A DNA stretch of 64,000 nucleotides from Bacteroidota bacterium (lineage in GTDB: Bacteria; Bacteroidota; Bacteroidia; Bacteroidales; VadinHA17): assembly GCA_029547705.1 (NCBI GenBank), contig JAKPOU010000050.1:62001-126000 (forward strand). The letters are read 5' to 3'. The notes below the pieces were generated by a model. That model was not told the origin of the DNA. It did not search any database and was given only the letters and a program-made list of their open reading frames with translations. Position 1 is the first letter of the stretch; every line of letters starts with the position of its first letter. Positions 8,293 to 18,364 of the stretch are shown here, piece after piece. The position numbers were made by a program, and so were the translations under genes.

Positions 8293-10839
8293 TTACATCT
8301 TTAATGTTACTTTTTCCCCTTCCTTAAGAGAAATCTTATTTCCAATAGCTTTCTTCCTGCCTGTGAGTGTCAGTTTAATTGAATTCAATGATCCTTTCAG
8401 CACTTCAAGAGTAACGGTATCGTCCGAAACCGCGCAGGTGCCCCATGAATATCCATTGCTCCAGAAATAATTCCCCGGCTTAGCGGTAAATTGCATACAG
8501 TGATCAACCCCCGAGTATTGAAAATCACTCAAAGCAATAATACTTGCCCAGCTAGCCATGGAGCGAGCATAATGATGTCCACATTCCGGCTCACTGAAAG
8601 GATTTCTTTTAGCACCATCATGACGTTCACGAATAGATTCAATACATTTTAGAGCTTCATGTTCCATACCTTCATAAATCATACCGACAGCTGCACTATA
8701 TTCAAAACCGGTCATTACTTCTGCGAAATAAGGGAAAGGTACTTTTAAACGTCCTTTTGGCCAGGAGGCCATTAACAAGCCCGATTCGTTCCCCATCACA
8801 TAAGATCGCATATTATTAAAATGGGCACTAAAGTCTTCCACATAATTGTATTTCATTATGCTCTTCAATGTCGTCCGGATATTATTGTCGTCTGCCAGGT
8901 ATCCCAACCCGCAGATATGAGCCATATATTGCCCCACCAACTGGTCCACCAGACAACCTTTTCCCAATTGAAAGGCAGGGATTTGCGTATTTCCGGATTC
9001 CATATCCAAAAACCCGAATGTTTCCGGATCCGTAATCTTATGTTCGTAATACTCTCCATTGAAAAGGTTTTTATCCATCCACTCACTACCTTTATTGAAC
9101 AGATCCTTACACTTTCTCCCGAACTCCTTGTCTTTCATTGCCAGGGCCATCTTCTCGGCAGCTTTCAAAGCACCCAAATACCAAAATCCCATTTGAGGAT
9201 TAGGACCAAAGTAATCAACATCCATTGTATTATGCTGACGTCCCTCCATAACACCATCCTGATTCCCATCCCATCCTTTCTCAACCCATGCATATGACAT
9301 AACTTTTTTGATTTGCCCCCAATTATCTCTTAAGAAATTATTATCACCCGAAAGTTGCCATTCTCTGTACATTTTCATAATACAACCCATTTGCCCGTCA
9401 GCTGCCGCGGAATTTCCTTTCGAAGCTTCAGACAAAGGTAGTGATGCACGAAAATTCATTAAACCATTTTCTTTGGTTGCATAATTAAACTCAACATCTC
9501 TCATCGTCATTGCCAGATCACCAAAAAGAAAAGGGGTAGCGACCTCATAATTCCACACATGAGTACATGAGCCGGCACAAGAACCAAATCGGTCCATCAC
9601 ACCCTCCCATCCCATCATATGACCACCGGGCAACCGGAATACTGTTTGAGAGCGCAGGGTGGCAAGGTTAAACAAGGCTGCCTCTTTGACTACATCAGGG
9701 TAAGTACTGCTCAGGAATGCATTCACAAACCTCAGTGTCTGGTCTTCCAGGTTGGGTATCCCGGGAACGATTCTTTCAGCAGCATCCCATGCATCCTCAT
9801 ACTTTGAACTATAATAATTACCAACCATAGATGGAGACCACGCTTTTCTGTTGGGAAAGTTCCACACAAGGAAAAAAGTGAATGCCTCAGTTTGATCAGG
9901 CAGTATTCTTTTTTTCACCGACAATGAAGCCATGGGATCATCTTCAATCTGATTATGAACATCTTCCAGAACACCATCGTCACTAAAATCATCCCAAAAG
10001 TTCAACATGGCATTGTTCCAGTGGTCTAGAACAGAAGCAGTGCGGTATGATATCCCAGCTGATGCTTCCGTCACCAATGCCATGGTTCCCCATGCGGGAT
10101 CATCCTTTTCCACACCCTCCGAATAGAAGTATATTCCTCTGAGATTATTTTTTCCCTCTCTATATTCATTTTTATTTTGCTTTGCGCCTGTGGGAATATA
10201 ATCTCCTTTCCAGTCGGTACGAAACTTACTGCCATCTTTACCTATGAAATTACGAATCGATCCACAAACAGCCACTTCAAGTGGCCTGTTACTTTTGTTC
10301 GTCACCTCATATGTAAGAACAGCAACAGGCAAACCACTTCCATCAGCATCGCCCGGTATCAGTGGATTAAATCCCTTTATTTCCACGGTGACAGGCAATT
10401 TTTCATCAGATAAAGATACTTGTCCGAATGGATAAGCAGCACTGAACTTAGCATTTGAGAAACGGGGAAAACCATGATGATTTACCGGGCGCCCCTCATA
10501 ATGAAGATATTCGTGGGACTCAAGAGAACCTGTAAGCAGTGTGGCAGAAGATGTGCCATCCGAAGATTCAACATAAACGGCAAAAAAAGGAGCATTCAGA
10601 CCAGTTGTAACTGTACTGTATTTTTTTCCGGGAATATTCATTATTTCCCAATCACGCAGTTCACCTCTTCCTCCCAACGAGACAGTACCTGTACCAATTC
10701 CACCCAAAGGCAGAGCTACCTGGAATAAATGATTCTGGTCATAGGTTTTAAGAACCGGCCAGGGTTGGGGCTGCCATTCCTGTGCGAAAATCACGAAGCA
10801 TGTAAACAGATGGATTAAAGTAAGACTGATTATTTTCAT
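8293..10839 (-). CDS. GH116-family glycosidase (glucosylceramidase/beta-glucosidase type), exported
   Basis: An 848-residue protein when started at the ATG at 10839-10837, which opens a clear signal peptide (MKIISLTLIHLFTCFVIFAQ); an in-frame start 96 bases upstream would put 32 polar residues before it and is unlikely. The N-terminal half is the beta-sandwich of the family, with ALPLGGIGTGTVSLGGRGEL near residue 43. The C-terminal half is the (alpha/alpha)6 barrel with the expected nucleophile E432 in HVWNYEVATP and acid/base D540 in HNTMD. The known activities are retaining beta-glucosidase, beta-xylosidase and glucosylceramidase, acting here in the periplasm. The final 90 residues form an extra beta-rich tail. 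Its base composition appears lower in GC than the arabinose genes either side, and an IS remnant lies just upstream, so acquisition by transfer is plausible. Confidence 0.87.
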   Translation of the reverse strand: MKIISLTLIHLFTCFVIFAQEWQPQPWPVLKTYDQNHLFQVALPLGGIGTGTVSLGGRGELRDWEIMNIPGKKYSTVTTGLNAPFFAVYVESSDGTSSATLLTGSLESHEYLHYEGRPVNHHGFPRFSNAKFSAAYPFGQVSLSDEKLPVTVEIKGFNPLIPGDADGSGLPVAVLTYEVTNKSNRPLEVAVCGSIRNFIGKDGSKFRTDWKGDYIPTGAKQNKNEYREGKNNLRGIYFYSEGVEKDDPAWGTMALVTEASAGISYRTASVLDHWNNAMLNFWDDFSDDGVLEDVHNQIEDDPMASLSVKKRILPDQTEAFTFFLVWNFPNRKAWSPSMVGNYYSSKYEDAWDAAERIVPGIPNLEDQTLRFVNAFLSSTYPDVVKEAALFNLATLRSQTVFRLPGGHMMGWEGVMDRFGSCAGSCTHVWNYEVATPFLFGDLAMTMRDVEFNYATKENGLMNFRASLPLSEASKGNSAAADGQMGCIMKMYREWQLSGDNNFLRDNWGQIKKVMSYAWVEKGWDGNQDGVMEGRQHNTMDVDYFGPNPQMGFWYLGALKAAEKMALAMKDKEFGRKCKDLFNKGSEWMDKNLFNGEYYEHKITDPETFGFLDMESGNTQIPAFQLGKGCLVDQLVGQYMAHICGLGYLADDNNIRTTLKSIMKYNYVEDFSAHFNNMRSYVMGNESGLLMASWPKGRLKVPFPYFAEVMTGFEYSAAVGMIYEGMEHEALKCIESIRERHDGAKRNPFSEPECGHHYARSMASWASIIALSDFQYSGVDHCMQFTAKPGNYFWSNGYSWGTCAVSDDTVTLEVLKGSLNSIKLTLTGRKKAIGNKISLKEGEKVTLKM

Positions 10840-11255
10840 TGTTACTTGTTTTTTATAGTCAAGGGAGTCACTATAATACAACTCCATTAACTTTTCATTG
10901 AATTTATTTTTTTCCCAATTTGGATTTTGAGTCAAATTTGGATTATTATCCGGAGCACTTTCCGAAAGTGGCCATAAAAAATGATTTGAAGGATCAAATG
11001 TGCGATTTTATTCAAATAATTTGTAGCGGGATAATGAATCCCCTGACAATTATATCCCGAACCACCTTCTCCCCATGCGTTTGTCATCAAAGAATTACAA
11101 ACACATCAGCTCACTGACGGGACACGCGTGCGGATCAAACCGTGTAGTCTTAATGAGAGCGAGGTAATGATCATAGTAATTTACTTCCATTTAATGCGTT
11201 ACAGGGACTTAAAACATTACTGTCTTTTTCACGTGTGCGAGCATATGCGGGATGA
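10840..11255. other. Gene-free stretch with a 15-bp palindrome; probable decayed mobile DNA
   Basis: No convincing gene lies between the GH116 start and the IS982 remnant. At 10956-10970 there is a perfect 7-bp dyad with a single central base, CACTTTC-C-GAAAGTG. Such symmetric sites occur at the ends or promoters of insertion sequences, and the neighbouring transposase fragment makes that origin likely; an operator for GH116 is the alternative. The part near 10840-10935 must also carry the GH116 promoter, but no clear TAnnTTTG box was found on the minus strand. Confidence 0.4.
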
Positions 11256-11537
11256 TTTTCCTTCGTTTACGGTATCCGCCTGATTACCAAACTGAGAAAG
11301 AACATGAAAAACTCCCTGATGCTTATATCAGACAAGATCCTGCTTCGTAAACGTGCGCTGATCGAATCTGTTATCGATGAACTTAAAAATATCTGCCAGA
11401 TAGAACACACTCGTTATAGAAGTCAGGAAGGGTTTATTATCAATTTGTTATCCGGATTAATTGCATATTATTACTTACCCGAGAAGCCATCACTTAATCC
11501 GGAGATTATTGATGAATCAATGGTTTTATATTTTTAA
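11256..11537 (+). pseudogene. C-terminal remnant of an IS982-family transposase
   Basis: The last 94 codons of an IS982-type transposase survive. The reading frame opens after a TGA at 11253-11255 and reads [20 protein letters not shown], then [28 protein letters not shown] and a C-terminal [19 protein letters not shown], which is the conserved end of this family including the last catalytic region around RALIESV. The N-terminal two thirds are missing or unreadable, and the ATG at 11304 is internal to the family alignment, so this is not an independent small gene. It marks an old insertion between GH116 and the arabinofuranosidase genes. Confidence 0.82.
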
Positions 11538-11598
11538 CTTTATATCGAACTCATTTTAATATAATATCATCAGCTATAAACCCTATAAAAGAAAAACT

Positions 11599-13167
11599 AT
11601 GCGAAAACTGCTTTTATTATTCTTAGCCGCTTCCTTCGGAATGGTCAATATCAGTTCCCAAAAGGAGAATTCTGATCCGGTCAATCAGCTTGTTATTATT
11701 GCCAACAACCCCGGGCCGGTTATCAGCAAGGATATTTACGGTCATTTTTCGGAACATCTCGGAACGTGCATTTATGGCGGTATCTGGGTTGGCCCGGATT
11801 CGAGGATACCAAATACTCATGGTATAAGGAATGATGTCCTTTATGCGCTCAGGGAGATCAAAGTTCCCAATCTCCGCTGGCCGGGCGGATGTTTTGCCGA
11901 TACCTACCACTGGAAAGACGGGATAGGACCAAAGGAAAAAAGGGCATCAATCATCAATACCCACTGGGGAGGTGTTACCGAAGATAATTCTTTCGGAACC
12001 CACGAGTTTATGAAACTTACCGAGCTGATTGACTGTGATGCATACATCAACGGGAATGTAGGCTCCGGTACTGTCAGGGAGATGGCGGAATGGGTGGAGT
12101 ACCTGACGTCCGGTTCAGATAGTCCCATGACCCGGCTCCGGAAAGAAAACGGAAGGGAAGAACCCTGGAAGGTTAAATATTTTGCCATAGGCAATGAGAA
12201 CTGGGGCTGCGGCGGAAACATGACAGCCGAATTTTATACCGATGTGATGCGGCAATATTCTACCTATCTCAACAATTACGGTGATAACAGGCTATACAGG
12301 GTAGCATGCGGTCCTTCGGACTATAATTATGCCTGGACCGAGACCCTGATGAAAGATCCGGGGAGCCGTGCAAGATTTCAGGGATTGTCAATCCATTATT
12401 ATTCACTTGTGGACGGCTGGAATAAAAAGGGTTCCGCCACCGAGTTCGGAGAACGGGAATGGTTCCGGACAATGAGCTCAAATCTCCAGATGGATGTGAT
12501 TATAAGGGGCCACAAGGCAATAATGGACCGTTATGATCCCCAGAAAACAAAAGGACTGGTGGTTGATGAATGGGGTAACTGGTTCGATGTTGAGCCCGGT
12601 ACGAACCCCGGATTCCTTTACCAGCAGAATACAATGAGGGACGCACTTACGGCAGCCATTCACCTGAACATTTTCAATAAGCATGCCGACCGTGTTCATG
12701 TGGCCAATCTGGCACAGACAGTAAACGTTCTTCAGTCGGTCATACTTACCAGTGACGATAAAATGGTTCTTACCCCGACCTGGCACGTGTTCAGGATGTT
12801 CAGGGTTCATCAGAATGCAAGATTGCTTACAACGGATCTCAAATGTGAGGAATATGAATTTCAGGGAAGCAGAATCACTGCCCTGTCGGCTTCGGCTTCT
12901 GTTGATAATGAAGGAAAGATTCATGTTTCACTGGCAAATCTCAATCCAAACAAGGAAATCACGGTGACATGTCCGGTTATCGGAGCCGTTATCAAAACGG
13001 TAAGGGGAGAGATTCTGACTGCAGACCAGATGAATGCCTGCAATACATTTGAAAAACCTGAAACGGTGAAGACCGGGCAGTTCAGAGGCTTTAAAGTGAA
13101 AGACGGGGTGATTACAGTCAGGATGCCGGCAAAATCGGTGGTGATGCTTGAACTGGAGGAAAAATAA
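11599..13167 (+). CDS. GH51 alpha-L-arabinofuranosidase, exported
   Basis: A 522-residue retaining arabinofuranosidase that trims alpha-linked L-arabinofuranose from arabinan or arabinoxylan. A signal peptide ([20 protein letters not shown]) precedes the (beta/alpha)8 barrel. The barrel begins with [20 protein letters not shown] and [14 protein letters not shown], both strongly diagnostic. The acid/base is E200 in [10 protein letters not shown] and the nucleophile E324 in [11 protein letters not shown]-terminal beta-sandwich follows from about residue 400. Length fits the family. GH127 starts 18 bases downstream, and the araBAD operon lies 3.5 kb upstream, so the enzyme feeds arabinose catabolism. 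Confidence 0.95.
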   Translation: MRKLLLLFLAASFGMVNISSQKENSDPVNQLVIIANNPGPVISKDIYGHFSEHLGTCIYGGIWVGPDSRIPNTHGIRNDVLYALREIKVPNLRWPGGCFADTYHWKDGIGPKEKRASIINTHWGGVTEDNSFGTHEFMKLTELIDCDAYINGNVGSGTVREMAEWVEYLTSGSDSPMTRLRKENGREEPWKVKYFAIGNENWGCGGNMTAEFYTDVMRQYSTYLNNYGDNRLYRVACGPSDYNYAWTETLMKDPGSRARFQGLSIHYYSLVDGWNKKGSATEFGEREWFRTMSSNLQMDVIIRGHKAIMDRYDPQKTKGLVVDEWGNWFDVEPGTNPGFLYQQNTMRDALTAAIHLNIFNKHADRVHVANLAQTVNVLQSVILTSDDKMVLTPTWHVFRMFRVHQNARLLTTDLKCEEYEFQGSRITALSASASVDNEGKIHVSLANLNPNKEITVTCPVIGAVIKTVRGEILTADQMNACNTFEKPETVKTGQFRGFKVKDGVITVRMPAKSVVMLELEEK

Positions 13168-13185
13168 ATTCAGTGTGACAGACGA

Positions 13186-15165
13186 ATGAAAACCAGTTTA
13201 AACTTAAGAAGATATCTTTTCGGCATTCTTGCAGCCGGAATCGGCTTTGTTTACGGTTGTCAGGAGAACAGATCCGGGAAGGATTATCCCATCCGGCCGG
13301 TTCCTTTTACTTCTGTAAGGCTCACTGATAATTTCTGGGCTCCCCGGATAGTTAAAAATGCTGAGGTAACGATCCCTATTGCTTTCGGATATTGTGAATC
13401 GACGGGAAGGATAAAGAATTTCGAAATTGCGGGAGGCCTCGATACGGGAAAATTTCAAACCATTTATCCCTTTGATGATTCTGATGTTTTCAAAATAATT
13501 GAGGGCGCTGCCTATTCGCTGCAGACAAAACCCGATCCGAAGCTGGAAGCCTATCTTGACAGCCTGATATACAGGATAGGCCTGGCCCAGGAAGAAGACG
13601 GCTATCTTTACACGAACAGGACAATAGCTGAAATGCACGGAGGCGAAGGGCTTCATCCCTGGGCATCCAAAAACAGATGGGAGCTGGATTCAATCCTGAG
13701 TCATGAATTATATAATGCAGGCCATCTTTTTGAGGCGGCTGTTGCACATTATCAGGCAACAGGCAAAAAAAACCTTCTTGACATAGCTGTTAAATCAGCA
13801 GATCTGATTGATAAGGATTTTGGTCACAACAAGATTAAGGTATATCCCGGTCACCAGGGAATCGAGATGGGTCTGGTGAAATTATACCGGGCCACCGGCG
13901 ACAGGAGATATCTCGATCTGGGCAGGTTTTTTCTCGATATAAGGGGCCCGGGCGGGCAGGAATACAACCAGGCTCACAAAAGGGTGGTTGATCAGACGGA
14001 GGCGACCGGGCATTCTGTCAGGGCAGCCTATATGTATTCGGGTATGGCGGATATTGCCGCCATACAAGGGGATGAAGCTTACCTGAAAGCTATTGCTGAG
14101 ATATGGGAAGATATTGTGTACCGCAAGATGTACATTACCGGGGGTATCGGGGCAACGGGCGGAAATGAGGGTTTCGCCGGTCCCTATGTGTTGCCCAATC
14201 TGACTGCATACTGTGAAACCTGTGCTTCCATCGCCAATATTTTTACAAACCACAGACTTTTTCTGTTACATGGCAGGGGTAAATATATTGACATACTTGA
14301 AAAAACACTGTATAACTCGATGCTGTCGGGTGTGTCCCTTTCAGCCGACAGATTCTTCTATCCGAATCCTCTCGAATCAGATGGAAGACATGAAAGGAGC
14401 GAATGGTTCGGATGCGCATGCTGTCCGTCAAATATTGCCAGGTTTGTGCCTGCGATCCCCGGATATGTATATGCTTCGGAAGGCCGGGATATATATGTAA
14501 ACCTGTATATTTCAAATGAAGCTGAGATTTTTTCGGGAAAGAAAAAGGTAAATCTGGTTCAGCAGGCAGATTTCCCCTGGGACGGGAAAGTTAAAATCAA
14601 TGTCAATCCCGCGCGGTCCGGGAATTTTGCGATACGCCTCCGCATACCCGGCTGGGTGATGAATGAAGCCATTCCCGGTGACCTGTACCGTTTTGATGAC
14701 AGGACAGGCGACAGTTTTAAAATATCAGTCAACGGAATTCCGGTGGATAATACACCGGAGGATGGTTATGTCAGTATCAGCCGCAAATGGTCGGAAGGCG
14801 ATGTTATAGAGCTGGAATTTCCCATGCCTGTAAGGATTGTCGTTGCAGATGAAAGGGTGGAGGAAGACAGGGACAGGATTGCCATACAGCGCGGACCAGT
14901 GGTTTACTGTGCCGAATGGCCCGACAATGAGGATATGAATGTCCTTGATCTGGTGATCGACAGGAACGGGCCATTAAAAACGGAGTTTATTCCCTCGCTT
15001 CTTGACGGCACACAGGTCATTCGGGCCAGAGCTTATCCGGCTGAAACGGATTCCGGTGGCAGCACCCTGATCCCTGCCGGGCGGACAATCACGCTTATTC
15101 CCTATGCCCTGTGGAACAACAGGGGTCCGGGACAAATGAGGGTCTGGCTGCCGGTGAAGGACTAG
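13186..15165 (+). CDS. GH127 beta-L-arabinofuranosidase (DUF1680), lipoprotein
   Basis: A 659-residue (alpha/alpha)6-barrel enzyme that removes beta-L-arabinofuranose, as found on hydroxyproline-rich plant glycoproteins and some pectin side chains. The unusual cysteine-based active site is intact: E328 in GGNEGFAGPY (acid/base), E344 and C346 in AYCETC, and C412/C413 in GCACCPSN (nucleophile cysteine and zinc ligand, by comparison with the Bifidobacterium enzyme HypBA1). The N-terminus has a signal ending in a lipobox-like FVYGCQ, so it is probably a lipoprotein. It is the second gene of a two-gene unit with GH51, which handles the alpha anomer: together they cover both linkages. The C-terminal region from about residue 450 is the usual beta-sandwich. 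Confidence 0.94.
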   Translation: MKTSLNLRRYLFGILAAGIGFVYGCQENRSGKDYPIRPVPFTSVRLTDNFWAPRIVKNAEVTIPIAFGYCESTGRIKNFEIAGGLDTGKFQTIYPFDDSDVFKIIEGAAYSLQTKPDPKLEAYLDSLIYRIGLAQEEDGYLYTNRTIAEMHGGEGLHPWASKNRWELDSILSHELYNAGHLFEAAVAHYQATGKKNLLDIAVKSADLIDKDFGHNKIKVYPGHQGIEMGLVKLYRATGDRRYLDLGRFFLDIRGPGGQEYNQAHKRVVDQTEATGHSVRAAYMYSGMADIAAIQGDEAYLKAIAEIWEDIVYRKMYITGGIGATGGNEGFAGPYVLPNLTAYCETCASIANIFTNHRLFLLHGRGKYIDILEKTLYNSMLSGVSLSADRFFYPNPLESDGRHERSEWFGCACCPSNIARFVPAIPGYVYASEGRDIYVNLYISNEAEIFSGKKKVNLVQQADFPWDGKVKINVNPARSGNFAIRLRIPGWVMNEAIPGDLYRFDDRTGDSFKISVNGIPVDNTPEDGYVSISRKWSEGDVIELEFPMPVRIVVADERVEEDRDRIAIQRGPVVYCAEWPDNEDMNVLDLVIDRNGPLKTEFIPSLLDGTQVIRARAYPAETDSGGSTLIPAGRTITLIPYALWNNRGPGQMRVWLPVKD

Positions 15166-15178
15166 AGTAGCGAACAGG

Positions 15179-15229
15179 TAATCAATGATATAACAATCAA
15201 TGGCGTGCTAATCAATGATGTAACAATCA
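15179..15229 (+). repeat. Pair of 21-bp direct repeats at the RND gene end
   Basis: TAATCAATGATATAACAATCA at 15179-15199 recurs at 15209-15229 with one change (A to G at position 12). The period is exactly 30 bases. The second copy includes the stop codon of the minus-strand RND gene, so a short duplication has occurred at this convergent gene boundary. No function is evident. Confidence 0.8.
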
Positions 15230-18200
15230 GTCCACGGCATACATAAGTTTTTCAATATCAGTCTTTTCCTTTCCGGCCATACGGATGGGATAAAGGATTT
15301 TATAGACAACAGGCACCACCACCAGGGTCAGAAGTGTTGACATCAGCATTCCACCGATGATCACCCATGCCATTCCGTTGCGCAGCTCGGCACCTGAACC
15401 TGTGGAAAGCGCAATGGGCAACATTCCTATCGTTGTTGACAGGGCTGTCATCAGAATGGGACGTGTACGTATCCGTACGGCCTGAATCAGAGCTTCATCA
15501 ACCCTCCTGCCTTCGCGTAGGGCATCATTGGCGAAGTCAACCAGCAGTATGGCATTTTTGGCCACCAGCCCGACAAGCATTATCAGTCCGAGCATGGCAT
15601 AGATACTCATGGCAGTATTGGTGAGAGCCAGTGCGAGTATGGCACCCACAATGGAAAAGGGAATGGAAAACATGATTACAAGAGGGTCAGTCCAGTTGTT
15701 ATACAACACAACCAGTGACAGGTAGATAAGCAACAATGACATTATGAGAGCCGTTGTGAGCACGTTCATGGATTCACTCATCTTCTTCATGTCTCCTGTT
15801 GCTTCAATCCGTAAACCTTTTGGCTTGTACATATTATCCATTTTTGCCATGAACTGCTTTGATATGGCACCGGCAGGGACTCCGAAGACTTGTGAACGGA
15901 GTGTCACTGAACTGTTACGGTCATAGCGCTCCAGGCGGTTTGGTCCTGTTCCGGGCGAAACAGCGGCAAACTGTGACAACCTTACATTTTCACCGCGGCT
16001 GTTGATAAATACCAGACCGGAAACATTATCTGCCTGTTCTCGATACATTCTGTCAGCACGGATATTGATATCATACTCATACTCCCCGGCGGTATATTTC
16101 AGCTGATCATTTCCCTGAAAGCTCATCTGCATCATCATTCCCACGTTCTCGAGCGAAAGTCCGAGTTCCGCCATTTTATCCCTGTTTACTGTTACGGTTA
16201 TTTCGGGTGTTGTATTTTCAACCGAGAGTTCATGCTGCATCACACCGGGAATTGAGCCCAGGGCATCCAGTGCTTTTTCGGCATAAAACATCACCGTATC
16301 GCTGTTGTTACCGGAAATGATGTATTCCACGGCTGCTTTTGATGCTGTTCCGGTCAGGCTCACGCTGAAAATATTCACTTTGGCATCAATCAGGTAATCG
16401 GAAAGAGGCTTACGGATCCGGGTGATATAGGTTTCCGTTCCCTCTTTCTGCTTTACCAGTTTTACGTCCAGTTCAGCCAGGTAGGGAGTGCCTTTGGTAC
16501 TCTGGGTGTTATCGCTGGTAAGACCTACCATTGTAATGACATCCTTGATTTCGGGACGGCTCATAAACCAGTTTTCTGCTTTCTGTACCAGGGCATTTGC
16601 TTCCTCCATTGAAATATCCTTCGGCATTTCCAGCTGAACAATAAACTCTCCGCGGTCTATGTAAGGCTGAAACTCAAAATTGATAAATCCCAGGGGGAAG
16701 AGCGACATTACGGCAAGTGTCAGGCAAAGCACCACCAGACCAACCACGCGTTTGTGTCCCAGACCCCATTTCAGGATGTCCGAGATCCAGTGGCTGAAAC
16801 GGGAAATTGCATTTTCAAAGCCTTTCAGCAGCTTTCCAAAAATGTTTTCCCCCTTGATTTCCTGAATGTTCCCGAACCGGGAAGTAAGAAGTGGCACCAG
16901 GGTAAGAGCAGCCAGCAGGCTGAAAAGTATGGAAATAACAATAACCGCACAAAACTGCCGCAATATATCGGAAACAAGGGTGTCGGTAAATATTACCGGC
17001 AGAAACACCATCACTATTGCAATGGTAACGGAAATAACGGTAAACCCGATTTCCTTCAATGCCTCGAAAGTGGCTTTCACACGGTTTTTTCCCATTTCGA
17101 TATGCCGGTACACATTCTCAATGACAACAATGGCATCGTCAACCAGTACACCTATGACCAGTGACAGGGCAAGCAGAGACATCAGGTTGAGTGTGAAACT
17201 GAAAAGCTTCATTCCGATAAATGTGGAGATGAGTGAAACCGGAACGACCACCATTACGATAAGAGCGTTGCGCACATTATGCAGAAACAGCAGTATCACC
17301 AGCGAAACCATCAGAATAGCAAGAAACAAATCGGTGATGACGGAATTAATTGACTGATGAGTAAAAGTAGTAGTGTCCTGTGCCACACTGATCTGCAAAC
17401 CTTCGGCGGAATGAGTATTCTCCAGCCGGCTTATTGTTTTCATCACTTCGTCGCTTACCCTGATGGCATTGGCATCGGATTGCTTCTGCAGGCTGATCAG
17501 AATGGCATCCTGTCCGTTAATACGTCCAAGTGTCACAGGATCCTTCACGGCATCCGCAATATCCGCCACATCTCCCAGACGGATCTGTGTACCTGCCCGG
17601 CCGGTGCTGACGATCAGATTCCTCAGTTCGTCAATATTGGTCAGTTTTCCCGACAGTCTGACGGCTATCTGTGATTTGCTGCCATGAAGGTATCCGGTCG
17701 GAAAGTCAAGATTGGCCGCTCGGATTGCAGCCTGAATCATCAGGGGTGTAAGGCCGAAGGCCGTCAGCTTTTCCTGGTTTAAATTAATTTGTATCTCGCG
17801 TTGCATACCTCCCACAAGTGATATTTTTGCCACTCCGTTCAGGCGTGAAAACTCAGGCAGTATACGTTTGTCTATCAGATCGTAGAAATCTGTCGCTTCA
17901 ATATTGGAGGTTGCCGAAAGTATCATGACAGGTTTTTCGTCAACCGATATCTTTGATATAACGGGCGAAAGAATATCCCGGGGAAGATCTGAGCGCTTTG
18001 CATCAAGAAGGTTCTGTGCATCGGTAACAGCTTTGTTGATATCGGTCCCGTATTTAAATGATACAATGAGCATTGACATTCCTTCAAATGAAAAAGACTG
18101 AAGCTGGTCGATTCCTTCCATACCTGAAAGAGCATCCTCTGCCTTGCGTGTGAGTGAGTTTTCCACTTCAGAGGGCGATGCTCCCGGATACACAATCTGG

Positions 18201-18340
18201 ACATTAAGTATGGGAGGAGTAAATTTTGGCATCAGTTCCGCACCCAGTCCCCTGAAACTCAGGTATCCGAGAACTGTCAGCAGCAGGAAGAGCACAATGA
18301 CGTAAACCGGGCGTTTTATGGATAATTCTGTTATTTTCAT
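15227..18340 (-). CDS. RND efflux pump, inner-membrane transporter (HAE1/AcrB-like)
   Basis: A 1037-residue proton-driven transporter of the AcrB/MexB superfamily, normal length. The N-terminal helix (KITELSIKRPVYVIVLFLLL) and a second half starting near residue 535 (GHKRVVGLVVLCLTLAVM) give the two 6-helix repeats, each followed by a large periplasmic loop. The proton-relay aspartate pair is present in LVIGVLVDDAIVVIENVYRH (helix 4). GLVAKNAILLVDFANDALREG is the corresponding second-half motif. No CzcA-type metal signature was picked out, so drugs, bile-salt-like compounds or lipids are likelier cargo. It is the last gene of the operon tetR-tolC-mfp-rnd, 24 bases after the adaptor gene. Confidence 0.93.
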   Translation of the reverse strand: MKITELSIKRPVYVIVLFLLLTVLGYLSFRGLGAELMPKFTPPILNVQIVYPGASPSEVENSLTRKAEDALSGMEGIDQLQSFSFEGMSMLIVSFKYGTDINKAVTDAQNLLDAKRSDLPRDILSPVISKISVDEKPVMILSATSNIEATDFYDLIDKRILPEFSRLNGVAKISLVGGMQREIQINLNQEKLTAFGLTPLMIQAAIRAANLDFPTGYLHGSKSQIAVRLSGKLTNIDELRNLIVSTGRAGTQIRLGDVADIADAVKDPVTLGRINGQDAILISLQKQSDANAIRVSDEVMKTISRLENTHSAEGLQISVAQDTTTFTHQSINSVITDLFLAILMVSLVILLFLHNVRNALIVMVVVPVSLISTFIGMKLFSFTLNLMSLLALSLVIGVLVDDAIVVIENVYRHIEMGKNRVKATFEALKEIGFTVISVTIAIVMVFLPVIFTDTLVSDILRQFCAVIVISILFSLLAALTLVPLLTSRFGNIQEIKGENIFGKLLKGFENAISRFSHWISDILKWGLGHKRVVGLVVLCLTLAVMSLFPLGFINFEFQPYIDRGEFIVQLEMPKDISMEEANALVQKAENWFMSRPEIKDVITMVGLTSDNTQSTKGTPYLAELDVKLVKQKEGTETYITRIRKPLSDYLIDAKVNIFSVSLTGTASKAAVEYIISGNNSDTVMFYAEKALDALGSIPGVMQHELSVENTTPEITVTVNRDKMAELGLSLENVGMMMQMSFQGNDQLKYTAGEYEYDINIRADRMYREQADNVSGLVFINSRGENVRLSQFAAVSPGTGPNRLERYDRNSSVTLRSQVFGVPAGAISKQFMAKMDNMYKPKGLRIEATGDMKKMSESMNVLTTALIMSLLLIYLSLVVLYNNWTDPLVIMFSIPFSIVGAILALALTNTAMSIYAMLGLIMLVGLVAKNAILLVDFANDALREGRRVDEALIQAVRIRTRPILMTALSTTIGMLPIALSTGSGAELRNGMAWVIIGGMLMSTLLTLVVVPVVYKILYPIRMAGKEKTDIEKLMYAVD

Positions 18341-18364
18341 CTTCTGAATATTTAAAATTCATCA

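Noticed and set aside
10840-10935. Longer 880-residue form of the GH116 protein
   Set aside because: The extra 32 residues are polar and would hide a good signal peptide starting at the ATG at 10839.
11304-11537. Separate 77-residue gene
   Set aside because: The frame is open back to 11256 and the whole reads as the conserved end of an IS982 transposase, so it is a remnant and not a small gene.
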